A stretch of 64,000 nucleotides of DNA from Leptobrachium leishanense (GCA_009667805.1 CM019066.1:115744190-115808189); one strand, 5' to 3'. Counted from the first letter of the stretch, positions 35,070 to 50,972 are shown. Notes: a model not told the origin generated them from the letters alone. Translations and numbers: made by a program.

Positions 35070-36029
35070 TACATCTGGCGAGCACATATGTAACATTTAT
35101 TGTTTTATTTATTTGTGAAGTATTTTACCACATAACATATATATTACACACTATATATTGCACTTAAAATACAGATTAATATGGTAAATTGTCTCTTGTT
35201 GTTAAGTACAGAATCAGTATAAGTAGATTTGGTTGATAGATTAACCCTTTTCTATGTAACACCATTCAACTATGGGATCACTTCACTCTCCTGACTAGTC
35301 TTTTTTGAATAAACGAGGTGCAGAAACATTCCATTGCACGTGACAGAGGTCTATGTTGTGTCAATATCACTATTCAACCCATCGCTCATACGGATAGGGA
35401 ATCTGGAGTTTGTCATTTTTAATGTCAGTCTCAGGTGTCCAACTGTAAATAAGTAGACTTTGGCTATAAAGTATGGTGTGCATGGTCAGATACAAGTCTT
35501 AGTTACTGTGAAACTGGGAAAGCACATGGGGCATTATTAACTTAGGTGGATTCCAGCTACATATTAAGATATATTTAGAAATACAGCCACCAAATATTGG
35601 TCCAATGTACATGGCTAAGTCTACGACCATAGGAAATTGTAGCAAAGATGAGCTCATCGTAACGGTTGGGCTCTATTATTGGTGGAAGCCTACAAAAATC
35701 TTTGAAAGTCCTTGTTCCTCCAGCTATTTTTGCCAATTTCCCTTGTAGTGTCATCCTCTTGCTCTTAACAGAACTAGACAAGGGCTAGCAGACTTATGAT
35801 ACTGCAGTCCACCTAGTATTCAATGCCTTGTGCATTCGGATGTGTTTTTCTACATACATATTTTCTATAATTAAATTATTTGAGCATGCCTGGCCTTCTG
35901 TTTGGAGACCAGCTTCAGCAGAATAGCTACCTGCCACTTGTGGCATGAGCATGGCCTTTCCAATGATACCAAACATGACCTGGTACAAAGTAAATTAAAA
36001 ATGAAACAAAAATAAAAATAATAAAAAAA
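35070..36029. other. No gene recognised
   Basis: AT-rich. A TTTATTTGTGAAGTATTTTA word at 35105-35125 is a diverged copy of the dispersed repeat at 29985. Nothing else is supportable. Confidence 0.4.
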
Positions 36030-36457
36030 CATGTTTTTTTTTTGTGTGTTGTTTTTATTAATGCAGAAATATTGTTCACATTTTAAATATAATGTGAACA
36101 ATGATGTTGCACTAATTATTTTTTTCTATGGGGTGCATGTGCTAAAAATCACGTAATTCCCCCCCAAAAATGTAACAAGTCCCCATTTCTAATTTTTTTA
36201 CAAGCGCACCCCAGAGAAAATATAACCGCAAATGCTCATGTGATAAAATGTGGAAGAAAACACTCGCAGATTTTTTGTTATAATACACAGGCAGGACATA
36301 TAATAATGAAATATTATGAATCTGCCGAGTCTGCCGGAAAGATGTCTGGGTCATATAATAAAATGTGGCTTCAAATCACGTTTAAACATGATGAGCGAAA
36401 GCGGTAAAAATGAGCTCAGCACACAGCGGTGAAATGCCTCAGCAGTGAAAGGGTTAA
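36030..36457. mobile_element. Right part of the TTAA-flanked 2266-type element
   Basis: Homologous to 2930-3392 in the same orientation (TTATTAATGCAGAAATATTG, ATAATGTGAACAATG, GAGCTCAGCACACAG) and ending CAGCAGTGAAAGGGTTAA at 36457. The left terminus is missing. Confidence 0.75.
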
Positions 36458-36766
36458 ACAGATATCAGTTAAACAAAGAGAAAATCCCTCTTGCATAATC
36501 ACACATTACTCAAACCTGTTTACATTCTATACAAAAGAAAGGTCTGCACCTTCAAAACACATCTCTAAATTCACATTCACATACAGTAATAGAAGTACAT
36601 TTAAAACTAAACCTAAGCAATTTACAATACATTTTAAACCACACCACGCAATATAAATGAGCATAAAGTCTTTCCCAAAGCAAATGTCTGTGTCCTTTGG
36701 GGTTTTCGCCATGGGAATAAAAATCTTGGCCTTTGAAGCGGGGAGCGCTATGTCAGTTCCATGACA
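36458..36766. mobile_element. Truncated LTR, relative of 33516-34238
   Basis: Shares GCATAATCACACA, TACATTTAAAACTAAA, ATATAAATGAGCATAAAGTC and the end GTCAGTTCCATGACA with the solo LTR at 33516-34238. It begins directly at the TTAA end of the preceding element, so its left part is lost. Confidence 0.75.
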
Positions 36767-37545
36767 TACAGGAAATAATACAACTTTTTTTCATTGCCAT
36801 CTTCTGTATTGATATACAGTAGGTTCTTAAATCTGTCGGACAAATTATGATAAAGCAGGTGCGGTATACATTTAAGAGGTGACGATATTAGATTATAATT
36901 TCTAGTCAATTCATTACATACAGCTATTGTATGAAGTGCACAGGAGCTGTTGAGTGGTATGTGAAACAACCATGAATCAGAATGTTGAAGTATATTATGT
37001 GAAGTGAGAGAGAAAGAATATAGAAAGCATTGCAAATAAACACAAAGCCAATGGGCTTTCTTAATAAAATGGGCATTTAGGATTTCATAAAGGAGTGGAG
37101 CCAGGGGAAAGTTTGAGAAAGAAAACTAGGGTATTTTAGAAAGGGGCAGCCCTAGAGAAGTTCCACAAGAGAGAATAGAAAAAGTGGTATAAGCAGAAGA
37201 CCAGCAAAGGTCACTAGTATAGAGTAGTGACTGAGAAGATATACACTGGTAAAATAAAGATGAGTCATACGATTGGTAAGGTAGGATAAGGTCGCTGAGC
37301 CCATTATTTAAAATTTCTTCCGAAAGAATAATGGGCGTGAGTGCAAGGATTAAAAATCAAGTGAATGGATTAGTTTGTATCCATTTTGTAGTATGTGCAC
37401 TCTCTGACCAAATGAGACATCATTTGAGGGTGCAACTCAGTCCAGCGCCGCCATACTACCACAACCCCAAGACAAAATCCAAAGAAGGATCAGGCACTCA
37501 AGGTTGGGTCCGAGCAGCCATTATTCAAAACATAAGTCACACCAG
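36767..37545. other. No gene recognised
   Basis: AT-rich sequence. No repeat ends or exon were recognised. Confidence 0.4.
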
Positions 37546-38412
37546 CAGGGTTATTCAAAGAGATCCGAATTGTGGCTGAAAGGTAACCGAACAGTGAAAT
37601 TCAGCGTACGGTTACCTTTCCTGGCCATTCGGCTATCGAGAGAGCAGGCAGTTCGCCAAATGTAGGCGAATTGCCTGCACATACGGTGCCTGTTCGGTGC
37701 CTGTTCGAGGGCAGTAAATTCCCATAGAGAAGCAATGCTTTGTCTATTCAGAGAACAAAAAGCAGCAGTGAAAAGTTACCGACTTGCCCTGCTGTTCGGT
37801 GGTTTCATTCGACAGGTTTATTCAGGCGAATCCCATAGGCTTCAATGTTAAAAATATTCCCATTTTAATTCAATATCTAATAAACCGTTCATTATAATAT
37901 TCTGCAGTAAAAAGTCTCTTTATGTATAGATTTTTTTAGGATCTTTTAGGTATTTCTTGGGTTTTTTTGTGATTTTTTTAGGTTTTTCTGTAACAGCCCT
38001 TTTTATAATCATTCATTGGATCTTATATGTAAATTTCAGACATTTTCGTTATGTAGTTTCTTTGCAAACAGTGTTTCACTTTTCAAACATTCAAGCGTAC
38101 TGTTTTTTCACTCCATTCGTCTGCGGTGTCGGCTTTTTCCGGCGGCTGCTCTGCACTGTGATCGGCGGCTGCTCGGGTTTCTCTGGCGTATTCGGCGGGG
38201 TTAATCCAGATGTTTTTGTGGGTTTCAGTGTGCGTTCGCTGGGTTTTGCGGCGAGTGTACGGCGGGTTGGCGGCGGCTTTTCCCTGCACTACGACAGCCC
38301 TGTGGTGCTTGCTGAATACACCGCAGGGTCACTGAAATGGGATCGCCAAATCGCACCGAATTGAAGAGAACGAAAAGTCACTGAACTTTTCGATTCTCTT
38401 TGAATAACCCTG
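37546..38412. mobile_element. MITE with CAGGGTTATTCAAAGAGA ends, 867 bp, opposite orientation to 28905
   Basis: The terminal inverted repeats are those of the 28905 copy. The interior GGTGTCGGCTTTTTCCGGCG (38126-38145) is the complement of its sequence at 29169-29200. An open frame of 135 codons at 37957-38364 has no recognised domain and lies wholly within repeat sequence. Confidence 0.85.
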
Positions 38413-38769
38413 AATGTTTCAACCCAAAAGAAAGGAGTTGGGAGCCGGATCGTTGTGTGTCTTATGTTCTGAGTAAAGACTTTGCTTGGGCACATGTGTG
38501 AGGGTCAGTCTGTCTGTGGTTTGTCCACTCAGTAATTAGCATCTTTTTAGGAAAGTAGGCCACACAACAGAATTGGGCCAAAAGAGTAACTACATGCAAG
38601 TTGCGAAATGATGAGTGAATAAACAATACGCTCTTTGTGGTTGTTCTAGTATGGAGCAAATGAAAGCAGCAATATTTAAGTAAGCTTACATAAAAGACAA
38701 AGAAGAGGTGTAGAAGGAGAAAATGTATACTTGCACTGGTACATGTGGGTTCGGGTTGCTTTGCACCAA
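38413..38769. other. No gene recognised
   Basis: Unclassified spacer between two MITEs. Confidence 0.4.
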
Positions 38770-39499
38770 GGGCCCTATTACATTCTTCACGCGAAAAAGG
38801 CATGCGCAACGCGTGAATTTTTTTTCGTGAAGCGTTAAACGTTAACGTGCGTAAAACAACGCTGGTATTACAATCCTCGCGCATTTTTTCATCCGTCAAA
38901 AAATGACGCGCGTAAAATGGACGTGCACAAACATGTGCACACCAACGTTGCGCACAGAAATCAGTGTGTGGACTGTTTTTTCACGCGATTCAGCCAATTA
39001 GAATTAAGAATCACAATTGTCTCACGTTAAGCTTTTGCGCCTGTCAAAGTCAATCTGCGCATATATGCTGCATCAATAAAAAAGCGCACACAACTTCTCA
39101 AATTTTTTGTTTGGTATGTGTAACTATACTTTGCTGCGTATTTTTTTTTGGGCTGATGTATATGGTTTCAGCCAGGTTGATAGAATTTGCCGTTAACACC
39201 AGCTTTTAGGAGTTGCTAAAATTATGTGCGCAAAGACTGTGTGTTACAAACTGCGCATAGATTGTAATACCATTAGCGTACCAGCGCAGAAACGCATTTG
39301 CGCTCACAATGTTAAGTATAGGACGCGCAAAATACAGTAAGCTTGCGCAGCGTTCGCGCAGGTTCACCCGCGGTAGATGTATACGCGTATTTGCTTGCGC
39401 TGACATTGTAATACGATGTTCTTCGCAAAGGGTTTTGCCCCTCGCGTTAATGTGTTTTGCGCGCTCGCAAATGTTTGCGGGAAGATTGTAATAGGGCCC
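38770..39499. mobile_element. MITE with GGGCCCTATTACA inverted ends, 730 bp
   Basis: Ends GGGCCCTATTACA and TGTAATAGGGCCC with CAA at 38767-38769 and 39500-39502 as a possible 3-bp duplication. The sequence is unusually rich in GCGC/CGCG words. Uninterrupted reference for the copies at 33080-35069 and 59548-60092. Confidence 0.85.
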
Positions 39500-40324
39500 C
39501 AAAAGCGGGTAAGCTGGAATTGTTTTAAATTATCTCAAAAAGTAACTGGAAGTAAGAATTACAAGTTAAAGAGTTTGATTTCCCACTCCCAGCACTATTA
39601 AACATATACAAAACAACCAGTAGTTGCAAAATATATATAGATCAGTTGTAAACTAAATTAGATTGAGTGTGATTTATAAATATATATATTGTAAGGCCGC
39701 AACGTCACAGGGGCACTATAGCACGGCCTTCAAGGCAGATCATATCACACAAAGTCTCTTTAAATGTGAAATCTTCCAGGCTTTATTTCAGCATCAAAGA
39801 AAACATAACATTCAAACCAACCTTTTGGTTAAATATTCTGCACCCACTGCAGACTCTCCCACCTCAGGAGTAGCACCATTCTGTGCTTCTCATTCTCTCC
39901 ATGTCTCGCATTATTCCCTTATTCCCCTTCTCTCTCAAGCAGGAGCCATTTATCCCTTTAATTGCAGGGACACCTGCAGCAAAAACAAACACATTCCCTC
40001 CTGGCAGTGGCGGAAGTACCAGGTCACACTTGCGACTGGGCCCTGGCATTCCGCCACTGGAGGGGGGCCCAGCGCCGCCGCAAGATTCCTGCAATCAACG
40101 CCGGAATCTGGGAGCAGCGCCGCCGGCCGTTCCTATCCCTACGAGCAGCCGCCGGCTTGCAGCTTGGCCGCTCGCATGGGATGGGAACCACCTGACCAGC
40201 GCACGGGATCCTCTCGCGAGAACTCAGCTGCGCTGGTCAGGTGGTTCCCGGCGAGTGGCCAAGATGCATGCTGCCAGCGGCCGCTCGCTTCCAGGGAGAA
40301 GAGCGCCGGCGGAGCAGCAGAGGT

Positions 40325-41245
40325 GAGAGCTGGGGGAAAATATATCCATATGAGCTGGGGGCAATATAATCCATATGAGCTGGGGCAATATATATCCATA
40401 TGAGCTGGGGCAATATATACCCATATGAGCTGGGGCAATATATACCCATGAGATCTGGGGGCAATATATACCCATGAGAGCTGGGGCCAATATATACCCA
40501 TGTGAGCTGGGGGCAATATATACCCATGAGAGCTGTGGGAAATATATGTTAAATAATAAATTTAGCTCATCAAATCAATGTCCTATGTATAGTAACCATA
40601 ATTGAAATTTCAATAAACCGTTTTCTTCCCATATAGCAAACAAGGCAACAGCTGCACGTAACACTGATCAGTGGAGACCTCAGCAAAATTAAACACAAGT
40701 CTGTGTTAGTCTTAAGAGAAATCTTTATTAGATTTCAAACATCAAATAGAAACGTTTGTTATAGACAAGAGGTTCATTTACACCCCACATAGGAATGTGA
40801 TATAACAGCCAATCAGAGCAGATACATTTCTATGTCAGAATTTGACCATCAGAGATAACAAAGAAACACTTATTATTACCATATATGGTTCAGAGATGGG
40901 TTTTTCTAGATCAGACGTCACATAGATTTCGCAGGCATTTCTATTTTGCCTGGAAAGAGTTAACAGAGGATTTCTATTTTAATCAACATCCCTTGGCTAG
41001 TTTCGAGAGGAAATGTGTAGCCGGAAAACATGTGCATGTGATATTGAAACAAGGAGGGGGGTCATAGCCCATTTTATCAGAACAGGCTTTTCAACACGGA
41101 ATATTTATATTCATACAGGAAATTAAAAAATATAAATTCTTTCAATATATACCCATGAAAGCTGGGGGCAATATATACCCACATGAGCTGGGGGCAATAT
41201 ATACCCATGTGAGCTGGGGCATTATATATCCATGTGAGCTGGGGC
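40325..41245 (+). repeat. 25-bp minisatellite (GAGCTGGGGCAATATATACCC), interrupted by an LTR
   Basis: About nine units at 40328-40546 and four more at 41145-41245 read GAGCTGGGGGCAATATATAC CCATAT with small changes. The solo LTR at 40547-41144 lies between them. Spurious frames on the minus strand come from the repeat. Confidence 0.92.
40547..41144 (-). mobile_element. Solo LTR, 598 bp, TSD ATATA, inside the minisatellite
   Basis: Begins TGTTAAATAATAAATTTAGC and ends TAAATTCTTTCA, with ATATA at 40542-40546 and 41145-41149. It is the reverse-orientation relative of 34395-34926. It separates the two blocks of the 25-bp tandem. Confidence 0.92.
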
Positions 41246-41449
41246 AGTACTATCTTTTTTTATATTACAGGGAAAAAAAGGTAAAAATATAGATAAAATA
41301 TTTTTTGGGGGGGGGGCCCTTCATGGATTCTTGCACCGGGCCCTCAAGTTCCTCATTACACCACTGCCTCCTGGGGGTTAATGCCTACACCTTTAAAACA
41401 AAATACAAGGGGAATACACAGACCTATCCATGCACTGTGTCACAATATA

Positions 41450-41700
41450 TATAATGCAATAAATAGCAGCAATCCTGAGAATCTCCACAATAATTTCTTT
41501 TATTTTTAAATACAACATTTCAATGTTTCAGCTTGCTCACCACAAGCTTTCTTTAGAATAAAGAACAAATTTACATTTCACATTTATATAAAAAAATATG
41601 GACTCAGCACATGGGTGCTTCCCTCCACCCATGCCGCAGGCACGCTGAGCCCCGTCGACTAATCATGACGTTAGGGCGACACAATCCAGCGAATCTATCA
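41450..41700 (-). mobile_element. Possible Penelope-like 3' tail
   Basis: On the minus strand GTGGTGAGCAAGCTGAAACA is followed by TTGAAATG, TTGTATTTAAAAATAAAAG and AAATTATTGTGG. This word series resembles 3' regions of Penelope-like elements. There is no coding sequence to confirm it. Confidence 0.35.
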
Positions 41701-41939
41701 CCATTGTAACAACTGTAAACAAAGTTACAGATAACAGGTTACTCATAATTACACAATGCTTCTGTCGCAGAACGGACATGAGAGCTCTTTTCAGCGAGCC
41801 ACATGACTAAAGACTGAACCCTTTTTGAAGACCATTTTTCCTGTTTTCGTTTTGGTTTTGCGTGTGAGCCTATGGACCTCTTATTTTATTGCTAGATGTG
41901 CTTTTATTGGTGTAATGTAATAAAAATGTACCCTGTATG

Positions 41940-42430
41940 ATGTGACTGTAAAAGTATGAAAGAAACAGTTTGTATGTGTTTTTCCCCGTCGCCATTTTGC
42001 TCATCCCAGCATGGTTTCACAGAACAAAGGATCTCATGCCCCAAGATGGAGGATGCAGCAAGCCAGTTGATTTGAGGCTTTTCCAAGACATCATCTGCCT
42101 AATCCCCTGGACAATGGGGGAGCCTGAAAGGGCAAAATAGAGGATACAGCAAGCCAGAGGATTGGAGGCTTTTCCAAGACCTCATCGGTCTAATCCCTGG
42201 ACAATGGGAAGGCTGAAAGGGACCTGATAGGGAACAGGAGGCTGGGAAAGGAGCCAATCAGTGCTGGTTGTGTGGGTGGGGGAGTTGGTAATCTGTTTGT
42301 GTGAAGTTGTATAAATGACCCTGTTGAAACCCATAAAATTCAGTTCACTGTTTTAAAGCATACAGCCACGTCTGGTGTCTTTATTTCAGAGCTACAATCA
42401 CTATTGCAGGAGACACTCAGCGGTCTCCTG
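41940..42430 (+). mobile_element. LTR-like promoter segment with tandem 90-bp repeat
   Basis: Two imperfect direct copies (about 42050-42135 and 42140-42222) share GCAGCAAGCCAG, GGAGGCTTTTCCAAGAC and CCTGGACAATGGG. A CCAATCAGTGC box at 42256 and TATAAATG at 42310 follow, then GTGTCTTTATTTCAG. This resembles a U3 region with duplicated enhancer. I could not find matching target duplications, so the boundaries are approximate. Confidence 0.4.
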
Positions 42431-44039
42431 CATCACCACTAAACCCAGGAACGGGATCCCCAAGGCAACATCGCACCATCTCTCCAGACGCCGGACCAAC
42501 GCCATTTCATCCTCCAGGCCGCTCGAGACGCCGAGTGCCTTGCCACTCGGTAGTTGGGCCGGACGCCACCAAAGGGGGGGGTCAGATAGAGCAGGACCGC
42601 AGGCGGACTTCCATCCCGCCACAGCTTCTTATACCGGTTACCAAGTATTAGGCCCTGCTGTCTGTGAAATTAAAAACATAAATAGAAAACTTTCATTGAT
42701 CAACTGGCAATATTTCATTATTTTTGTTGATACTTATTCAAACAATATCCCCCTACCCATCGCATCTCTGATCAGATTTAAATTGGTCTAGACTCGTATG
42801 GTATAGGATTGGATAGAAGCCTCCTTACACCTGGAGCACCGGACTATGGCATTTTTTCAGAACTGGTCACCTCTAATCGTGACCCTCCCCGAAGATACGA
42901 AAACCTCACTACGTCACACTTTTTATTGCACCTCCTGGTATTCTTTTCAAATGCTGAAAGGTTCCCCACCTATCCCCCACATGCCCTCTGAACCTGTTTT
43001 ATCCCGTTTCCTGGCCTTCACTGATCCTACGCCTGACAAAATTCTTTCTGATCCTGTAGGATATGGTCCCACATGTCCCGCTCTGGCCCTGTCTTACTAA
43101 ACGTTCAAACCCTAACCCCATGCGATCCTCGGAGGAATTGATATCCCCCGTTCGGTGTGTTGCCTTCAATCAATCAATTACTTCAGAAAAGAAAAACCAA
43201 TCACTAGTCCCAAAACTGGGAGAGTGAAATGAAAATAAGGGCACCCCAACAGAAAAATGGGATTAAACCCTCTAGAAATCGTATGGAGATGAAAAAAGAG
43301 GTACAAATGATAAGTGGATAACCACCATCACAGAACCCCTTAGAAAGTTGGGGTAAAATTATTAAACTTTATTAATGGACATTGCCAAATATTCAATAAA
43401 TAAACAATTATATGACAAAAGCAGGTTGTCACATGTGATAAGACAATCAGTGGAAGTAAAACTATGGACTAAATGAATAACAAGAATATAAAAATGTATA
43501 TTGTTTGGTGAGTCAGAACTACCAAGTGGTAGTGGATATCGTGTAACCAATGCTGCTACCTAGCCCAAAGTGTTTCCATAAATTATAAATGAAAACGATC
43601 ATAGTATGAAATATCAATGATATACATTGGATTGGTATTGTGTGGGTAATAGGTAAAACAGCAGATAGAGGCAACAATGTATAACCAATAGTGTAAATGA
43701 TGATAAGTGACCATTTGAACCTTTGTTAACATCAATTAGATACTGATAGTTGTAGGAGTAGCAATAACTCTAATGGTATCAGTTAATGAATATCACAGGT
43801 AGAGCAGTATTTTAAATTAAACAGCTAGTTATTTAAATTGCGACGAATGGTTAAGTATAAAGTGTGTGGATCTTGGTATGAGCAACCGTTAGATTAATCA
43901 CAATAAGCGAATGGTTGCTAATTAGGTCATATATCACATACTAAAGTTAAATAAGTCCATTCTAAACGGCTCAAAAGATTAATTATTCAGATATAGGATA
44001 TGTCTCTATGATAGTAACGTTAGATTGAAATCTTAACAC

Positions 44040-45000
44040 TAGGTTATATATATTAAACCTTGATATGGTTCAAATTGTAAATATAGGTGTTTGTACCGCG
44101 CTCCATATTAAGATGAGAATTCAACGAACACACAATATAAGGTACAAAGAGTTAAATTCTCGTATGGAGATTGAGAGCTAACCACACACCAAGTGGGAGT
44201 TAATTTTAAAAATCGAACAAAGCCACGTTAATGTTTGTCAAAAAACCACACACCAAGTGGAAAGATTGTTAGGCTAAAAAGGATGGTATTGACATAGGAT
44301 CATACTATAATAGTAATAAACACTCGGTTGTATGTGTAGCCTTGATGTGGTAATAAATTACAAACATACATATATTTGGAAGGTAAATGGGCAAATACCC
44401 AGTATAGATGCATAGAACTAAATTCTCATATGACAATTGATCATCGACCACACGCCAAGTGGAGATTGCTTATTTGTAGCATTTGTCAGCAATCACACAC
44501 AAAATAGAAGGATTATTAGGCTAAAGAGAATAATATTAGCATATTAGCTTGTATGTATAGCCTTAATGTGATTTGAATTACAAACATACACATATGTGGA
44601 AGACAAATCGGCATTCGCCCAATCGAAAATTCATAGAGCTAAACTCTCATATAGAATTTAAACATCGATCTCACACCAAGTGGGAATTGGTTTTTGTTGT
44701 GTATGTTCACAACCACGTACCAGGTAATAGGATTATAAGGCTAAAGAGAATAGTATTAGCATAGAGTCATATAGAAATGGCTGAACAAATACCGAACACT
44801 AGGTAATGTGTTTAACCTTGATATGGTTAAAATTGCAAACATACGTCTGTATGGAAGATAGATCAACAAACGCCCAGTATAAAGTGCATAAAGTTACATC
44901 CAACGTAGACCACACACCAAGTGGAAATTATTTTAGAATTCGGACGTGCAGTCGATAGATATCTCAATGTAACCAAAAATGTAAATAAGGGCAATGAGAA
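44040..45000 (+). repeat. Diverged tandem array, about 220-285 bp unit, four copies
   Basis: The marker TAACCTTGATATGGTT (and variants) recurs near 44055, 44338, 44560 and 44813. The marker AGGCTAAAGAGAATAGTATT recurs near 44271, 44518 and 44738. Each unit also carries CACACCAAGTGG (44188, 44262, 44455, 44672, 44926). Divergence between units is high. Confidence 0.8.
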
Positions 45001-45241
45001 TATAGTTATTGCCAATATATATGTGTAGCTAAGCAGATTGAGCTCTAGATCCAAAGAGCTATGACCACCAGTCCATAGTGTTTGAAAAATCGATTAGAGA
45101 AAAAATGTGAAGCAGTTAAAATGGGTAAAGACCCATCCTTTACTTTAATAGTGTAAATCCTCATCATTTACACTATTGGTTATACATTGCTGCCTCTATC
45201 TGCTGTTTTACCTATTACCCACACAATACCAATCCAATGTA

Positions 45242-46862
<1,621 letters not shown>

Positions 46863-47322
46863 TATATCAGTGATATTTCATACTATGAGCGTTTTCATTT
46901 ATAATTTATGGAAACACTTTGGGCTAGGTAGCAGCATTGGTTACACGATATCCACTACCACTTGGTAGTTCTGACTCAAACAATATACATTTTTATATTC
47001 TTGTTATTCATTTAGTCCATAGTTTTACTTCCACTGATTGTCTTATCACATGTGACAACCTGCTTTTGTCATATAATTGTTTATTTATTGAATATTTGGC
47101 AATGTCCATTAATAAAGTTTAATAATTTTACCCCAACTTTCTAAGGGGTTCTGTGATGGTGGTTATCCACTTATCATTTGTACCTCTTTTTTCATCTCCA
47201 ATCAATTACTTCAATCAATTTTTTCTACTTTTAAGTTTCTGTCTTGCTACGATACCGTTCAATATTTCTCTGTTGCAATTGAGCCATCAATAAACATATT
47301 TTTTTAAAAATTGGTCTAAACT

Positions 47323-48237
47323 TGTTATATAACTGATTCAGCGTTCAGAGGTGCGAGCTAGTGTGCGGTAACACAAGAGTAGAGCTGGCACATATATACT
47401 GAGGGATTTATTAAATAAAAGAGACAATAGTGATAAGCAAAGGCAACTCAGAATGAAGTAATATTCTAAGCAATGAAATAGAGCAAATACTAGATAGATA
47501 ATAACTAAACAACAAGGAGGAAAAATAACAGGGAGAACTAATAGCAGAATTAAGCAGAGGGAAAAAGAGGTTGACTGAAGTACATGTAATAAAAAGGGAC
47601 AGAAGCAGAGGGACACTACAGGAATAGGCTGTTTAGATGGTTAAGTTAAAGAGGATACATAGAACACTGAAGATGACGAAGCAGGTATAGTAATTAATTC
47701 AGAACCATTGGTATAAACAGAAGCAATGAAGGTACTGGGAGTTGGAGTCCAGGATGTATTATAGCTGTAGGTACCAGGGAGTTATGTAAAGTCCAGAGAA
47801 ATAATAGAATGCTTGCAGCAAAATAAAATCCTTGGGAAATTAGGAACAGGGTGTTCAAGCGTGGTATCAAAAGGACAAATCCATAGGCATATCCAAGTCA
47901 AAGTCCAATAGGTCAAAGGGTCACAGGCTAGCAGGCGAAGTCCATTTATTTTCCAAGTAATAAATCCGGTACACAGGTATACAAAACAGACAGGCTTAGC
48001 AGACAGCAAGAACACACTGAATCAGCAATGTCCAAACGATGCAGAAGCACTGCATGATGAGTCTTTAGCCCTTTAGTAGGGAGAGCTAGGTGATCAGTGA
48101 AAACACCTGAAGCAACAGCAGAACCATAGATGGAATCAGGTTTTTTGGTAGAATAGATCAGGCAGGAATTGTAAGGGTTAATGTGTTTTCATAGGCTTTT
48201 TGCCTTTCTTACGGGCACGGCGTCTTGGGGTATGACA
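47323..48237. mobile_element. Solo LTR, 915 bp, TSD AAACT
   Basis: Starts TGTTATATAACTGATTCAGC and ends TTGGGGTATGACA, with AAACT at 47318-47322 and 48238-48242. In the PLE copy at 53455-53490 (complement) the target reads GGTCTAAACTAAACACCC without the insert. No internal genes are present. Confidence 0.93.
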
Positions 48238-48629
48238 AAACTAAACACCCTAGTTGAAACTAAACATTTGTACACCAGACCAACTGTGGTCTCTGGTGGT
48301 GAAATTAAACCTAGAGGATATATAAACCGAAGGGTTGCTCAGTTCATCAGCCGCTGCAAGTGCTAAATTAGCAACTTCTTTTCCACAGCCAAAGAGATCT
48401 GTGAGACTGCTGCAGCAAACCGAACTGCTGCAATGTAGCAATTCAGCAGCTTCTGAGGAACTGAACAGGCCCACTGGGGTCACTCAACCGAAGAATGGTT
48501 ATAATGAGAATCTCTCATTCAATCCACGGGGTTGCAGCATGTCAAGTTCCTTGATCCAATGCGCTTCCTTGCGATGTAATAAGTTACTGCGATCTCCACC
48601 CCCCCCCCCACAGGGGAGGACACATGATT

Positions 48630-48890
48630 AATAGCCGTGAATTTAAGCATGGGTAATTGCATGGGTGAATTTAAGCATGGGTAAACCTATCTCCAAAAAA
48701 TGTCAGATACCATCTCGGTATGCTGTCCTGATGGAGGATCGATGTCCATGTATGCGTTCTAGTAGGGTTGTATATGTCTTGCCAATATAATACAACTCAC
48801 AAGGGTAGGAAATTTTGTACACCACGTACTCCGTGGTACATGTGTTGCAGTGTTGAATCCGATATGACTGTCTCTTATTATCACATTTCC
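48630..48890 (-). pseudogene. PLE GIY-YIG endonuclease fragment
   Basis: The minus-strand translation shows C-x2-C, then YVVYKISYPCELYYIGKT and LLERIHGHRSSIRT, which match the Penelope-type GIY-YIG layout (YIG core, then Arg/His helix). The frame collapses after DG into repeated sequence (TTACCCATGCTTAAATTCAC duplicated near 48640-48690). The upstream RT is not attached here. Confidence 0.85.
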
Positions 48891-49358
48891 ACCAGTTTCA
48901 GCCATGCCCCCTGGTGGCTAGAGTGATCCAGGCCAGCTCTTCCCTATCTGGGTTTAGCCATTCCACCCTGTGCCGCTCCTGGATTTCTCTGTGGCTATTA
49001 AGGCCTGGGGTCACATGTCCTGTCTGCCCAGTCCTGGTCCCTATATATTGCAAACAGTGCAATAGCTCCCTGTTCTTGCATGGGTTCATGTTCCTGAGGG
49101 TTTCTTGTTCCTGAGAGTTCCTGTGGGTCTATGGTTCCTGAGTTATTGCTTCCTGATTTATTGTTCTGGTATTCTGGTTGATGATCTCGGCTTGTATTCT
49201 GACTATTCTGTTGTCTGCTCCCTTTCCTGTTTATTGATATCTGTGTACCGACCTCTGCTTATCTGACATTCGCTCCTTGCTCTTGATCCTTTGGCTCCAG
49301 TCCTGACTATTCTATTATTGTTCCTTGTTTCCTGTTCTGTGTTTTCCCAGCAGCATAT
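48891..49358 (+). other. Unclassified LTR-like CT-rich sequence, left part
   Basis: TTCCTGTT-type words dominate (for example CTTGTTCCTGAGAGTTCCTG). The sequence resumes after the Tc1 copy at 50973-51231. The composition is like the 3' part of frog gypsy-type LTRs, but no ends or duplications were found. Confidence 0.35.
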
Positions 49359-49360
49359 TA

Positions 49361-50970
<1,610 letters not shown>

Positions 50971-50972
50971 TA

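Larger units (their letters stand above)
40005..41366. mobile_element. hAT-like element with TSD CCTCCTGG, containing a minisatellite and an LTR
   Basis: The inverted ends CAGTGGCGGAAGTACC and ...CTCATTACACCACTG are flanked by identical CCTCCTGG at 39997-40004 and 41367-41374. The interior is GC-rich on the left (40050-40320, with CGCGAGAACTCAGCTGCGCT), then a 25-bp minisatellite interrupted by an LTR. No transposase frame is visible. Confidence 0.92.
39690..41444 (-). mobile_element. LTR (about 385 bp empty), split by a hAT element; TSD ATAT
   Basis: TGTAAGGCCGCAACGTC at 39690 and GCACTGTGTCACA ending 41444 have TG...CA ends with ATAT on each side (low complexity, so moderate weight). AATAAAG on the minus strand (CTTTATTTC at 39780) suggests minus orientation. 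The hAT insertion at 40005-41366 duplicates CCTCCTGG in it. Confidence 0.65.

Noticed and set aside
37957..38364. 135-codon frame with hydrophobic start and Gly/Val-rich end
   Set aside because: It lies entirely inside a MITE and is not preserved in the sister copies at 28905 and 60441.
40139..40527. Minus-strand Tyr/Pro/His-rich frames (GIYCPQL repeats)
   Set aside because: Translation of the 25-bp minisatellite.
42375..43100. Plus-strand frames of 60-138 codons
   Set aside because: They cross boundaries between an LTR-like segment, PLE 3' sequence and a LINE tail, so they cannot be one protein.
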